Translations under genes and position numbers: made by a program
NCBI RefSeq assembly: GCF_020882245.1
Contig: NC_083599.1
Coordinates: 49,564,748-49,628,747 of the forward strand
Origin: Rhopalosiphum padi
Taxonomy: Eukaryota; Arthropoda; Insecta; Hemiptera; Aphididae
DNA length: 64,000 bases
Reading direction: 5' to 3'
Notes under the pieces: generated by a model
The model's input: the letters and a program-made list of their open reading frames with translations, nothing else
What the model was told of the DNA's origin: nothing
The model's database searches: none
Part shown: one piece after another, positions 61,085 through 64,000 of the stretch
Position numbering within the stretch: position 1 is the stretch's first letter
Layout of the letters: each line of letters opens with the position of its first letter

Positions 61085-62502
61085 TCAATTACGTTTTAAT
61101 TTATCTCTTCATTTTCGTAATCACAAAAACAACAATAAACATGAACAATTATAATTACTTCATATATAAGTAGGCGAGTACATTCAAAAATTCAAAAACA
61201 CAATATAAAATATTTCGTAAATCACAGAAATCAACACATTAACGATATCTCTGCCTCTGTTGAATCCATTCCTGGCATTCATGGAATTTCTTCTTAATCA
61301 GGCTTAACGTTATTGGTGTAGTTACCTTCTAGCTAATTACAGTTTATTAGTCGTCATCTTTCTTAAATCTCAATCCACGGAATATTATCAATGGATAATT
61401 TCTTTATAATCGTGTCGTACTATAATATAATATATCTTAAACAGGTGCTCAAATAATTATGGTAAAAACAATTTACAGATTAAATTATTTAGTAAAAATA
61501 TAAATATATTTATAGATCACAACATAAAAAAAAAATAGTTGGATATATCAATGCAAATTATTCAAGTACATTGCACAATACATAAAAAATATTTTTTTCT
61601 AATTTATTAGTCTTGTAAACCTAAAATTTACTCGTATAACTAATAGAGTTATACTATATTAATATAAATTATACCTTATGAAAATATTATAACGATGCTC
61701 AGAGATCAATGTTACTTGATGAACAAAATAAGTAGGTAGCCTAGAGTACGTTAAGGGTGATGGAAATTTGCCAGAAGTTGAAATACATTTACATTTTGTG
61801 GTAATGGCGTTTGATCAAAATGTGTTCTGGCACAGTGGAACTCATCTTGACTGTAATAATACATTACTGGAAAAATATTAAAATGTCAATGGATTTTGGA
61901 AAAATAAATGACATGATATGATATCATTTAGTTATAAGTACATTGATTTGTATTTTAACAGTGACGCAATTTCAATGATCAGTGTCAAACCTCTTCAAAT
62001 AGCACCTAAGTTGGGGTTATGGATATTCGCAATCAATATAAATATTAATATCAAAATATTTTCATATTTTTTAGTAAGAAAAATTATTTTGAATTAATAT
62101 AAACTATATATATATGTCTAATATGACATTAAAATAGATTTGTATTTATATTTGAATTTTAAATGTAAATTAATATCTTAAGTAGTATTATTGAACGCTT
62201 CCTTCTCTCAAGCTGTTAAGCCCTGTAAATTGTATCATACGTATTGTAAATAAATAATCTATATAGCTAATGCACAATGAGTTTATTTGGTTAAAAAAAT
62301 AACAAGAGTATGAGGTGTAAAATAAGAAGCCATCCATTGATGACACTTACCATGATTAATTATATATTATATACATATATGCATTTTTTTTAATTTTAAT
62401 TTATATATGTATTATGTAATATATATTTTTTTTAATATCGCTGAGAGATTGAATTGTATATATTTATATATAATGGTTATATATTTTAAGTTGGTAATTG
62501 TA
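61085..62502. other. AT-rich intergenic DNA, no gene seen
   Basis: I see no reading frame or element of note. A mildly less AT-rich patch at 61740-61860 has no long frame. Confidence 0.6.
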
Positions 62503-62830
62503 GAAAGTCACGATACCACTTCTTTTTTAGACTGCGCCTTGGATTTTCTAGGAGTGTTAGAGAAGAGAGGTTTTTAATAAGAGGATTTTGATGGGATAGA
62601 AGTCTCGCTTGTGGAAGCGCAAGTAAAAAAAAAATGAGCTTATTCATTGATAGTTTTCGTGTAAATATCGTTATATAAGATTAGGTTTGAGACGTACGGT
62701 GGTATATTGGAGAATCGACGAAGACCTAAATTTTGGAACACTTGAATTTTTTTAGTGTTGGATTTTTTTTGTTGAGCCCCAGAGCTGTATACAAATAGGT
62801 TTACTGTTAAATAATTATTATTCATGAATA
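62503..62830 (-). mobile_element. Jockey-type LINE ORF2 C-terminal fossil, minus strand
   Basis: On the minus strand from 62825 one frame reads VNLFVYSSGAQQKKSNTKKI, QVFQNLGLRRFSNIPPYVSN, LILYNDIYTKTINE, which is the 'IQ.FQNK.LR.I.NAPWYV.N..LH.DL.I.T..E' block of jockey-clade ORF2. After a stop and frame change, SLTLLENPRRSLKKKWYRDF gives the usual C-terminal NPPRRLKRKW.RDL motif near 62510-62560. This is the same protein part as the fossil at 2.8 kb but better preserved. Dead copy. Confidence 0.88.
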
Positions 62831-64000
62831 AACTAATTTACCTATAAAATATTTTATAGAAGTACAGTTACCATATTAAAATGATTCTAAAAATAACTGT
62901 ATTTGATATTAATAATTTTGGATATTTTTATTTTATCGAGAGCCACAATCTTAAGTTTTAATATAATTTCTTTGTCTTTTTCTGTACACCTACATCGATA
63001 TTAAAAAAAATGCTATATTTGTCTTTGTATTTCTTAAAAACTTATAACCTGAGATTTCAAATTAATTTGTCTAATTTATATAAATATTTTAAAAGACGGA
63101 TTAATAATTTTAAGTAAGTATTTTTAGTATGTATTTATAATAACTATGTGCGTGAAAATAAAAGAATAACAAAATAAAGACCTTTGTGCATAAATTCAAA
63201 AATAATTTTTCCTCGTTAATACAACATGTACAGCATAATATACAAATTATTCGTAAATACGTAATATTATATATTTTATATTTAAATAATTTGCAATCGA
63301 CATAATTTACGCAGAAATGCCTACCAAAAATGTTTGCCTTGATTAATTTGTTAAACTTAGTAGTAATAAAATAACAAAAAATAAAAAATAAGAAAATTCA
63401 AGTATTAACAAAACGTTTTATTTGATGGAAATTATAATATTATATGAATAGCAACTATTGGCATTCAATTTCAACATATATCCTAACATTTGTCATTACC
63501 TAGCGTTGGCTTCTTTCGATGTTCAAATGATGGAAAAATAAAAACAAAAATGTATGATACAATGGAACATTCAAACTATGAGTTAGGATATTGGGTTAAA
63601 ACTCAAGGAAATTATAATATGAAATTCAATATTTTGTTTAAACTTTATTTTAGACCAAAGTGAGGGTTACGACCGTTGGACCTTTTATCCGTTGAATTGT
63701 TATTAATACGATGGTTATTATTTGTGCTGCAATTATTATTGTGTTATGAAGTCTTTATGCTTTCAGTTGTTTGTTACCGCAACAACACAAATTGCTTAAA
63801 ATTATTATTAATTTATTTTTATTTATTTTTTTGTTTATACCGAAGTGTCATCAAATGGATAACTTGGGGCACACATATACATATTATGCATTCGATATCC
63901 GTTGTTTTTTTAGGACAACCGGCATATTACGTAAAAGGTTAGGTACGTTACATATTCAATCCGTGAAATATTTATCAACGACACGTGCAATATCTTGCCA
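62831..64000. other. AT-rich intergenic DNA to the window end
   Basis: No gene supported. The last 350 bases hold an 88-codon + strand ORF (63676-63942, TTG start, Leu-rich and hydrophobic) that may be the antisense of something AA/AT-rich; I see no family match, no upstream signals and no splice sites. A gene that begins beyond 64000 cannot be excluded. Confidence 0.5.

Noticed and set aside
1..64000. CRISPR arrays, operons, rRNA, phage or other prokaryote-type systems
   Set aside because: No spaced direct repeats, no Shine-Dalgarno-led gene clusters and no rRNA signature were seen; spliced gene structure and LINE fossils show an animal genome.

Overview
The window is nuclear DNA from an animal, most probably an aphid or a close hemipteran. 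By eye it is about three quarters A+T, with long gene-free stretches, spliceosomal introns bounded by GT and AG, frequent taggtacctac-like words, and decayed jockey-type LINE tails plus short inverted-repeat elements. The species call is an inference from composition and repeat style. Nothing looks bacterial or viral: there are no ribosome-binding sites, operons, CRISPR arrays or long prokaryote-like ORFs.

One intact gene is visible, on the + strand from about 10.9 to 26.6 kb. I rebuilt it by hand as 15 coding exons (11003-11155, 11232-11444, 13293-13394, 13506-13730, 13796-13837, 13895-13960, 14041-14169, 14242-14333, 16159-16309, 16381-16521, 16621-16731, 22153-22296, 22358-22437, 24197-24446, 26435-26620). 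They join without a frameshift or internal stop into 694 codons and end in TGA, followed by AATAAA signals. The protein is almost wholly coiled coil. Its C-terminal two thirds follows the order and spacing of vertebrate ODF2/cenexin, the mother-centriole appendage and sperm-tail protein. The N-terminal third is divergent and sits on exons that are all phase 0. The initiator exon is not certain; a 6-nt exon at 10931 (Met-Thr) and a 90-nt exon at 8067 are the two candidates.

The rest holds no intact gene that I can support. A decayed coding region, probably a coiled-coil pseudogene, lies at about 43.5-44.8 kb. Reverse-transcriptase-type LINE fossils lie at 2.8, 28.5, 46.8, 60.6-61.1 and 62.5-62.8 kb. 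Short elements with inverted repeats lie at 15.4 kb (hAT-like with an exact 8-bp duplication), 25.7 kb, 25.8/27.4 kb (an inverted pair around the last exon), 51.0-51.4 kb (TA-flanked) and 52.6-52.9 kb (fold-back). A few GC-richer islands of unknown nature occur at 14.6, 32.7, 33.8, 45.8, 54.4 and 56.6 kb.

The window therefore reads as one long-intron centriole/flagellum gene in an AT-rich repeat graveyard. I found no convincing new multi-gene system. The items most worth a second look are the modular N-terminus of the ODF2-like gene, the 101-codon open frame at 60.8 kb, the fold-back element and the coiled-coil pseudogene.
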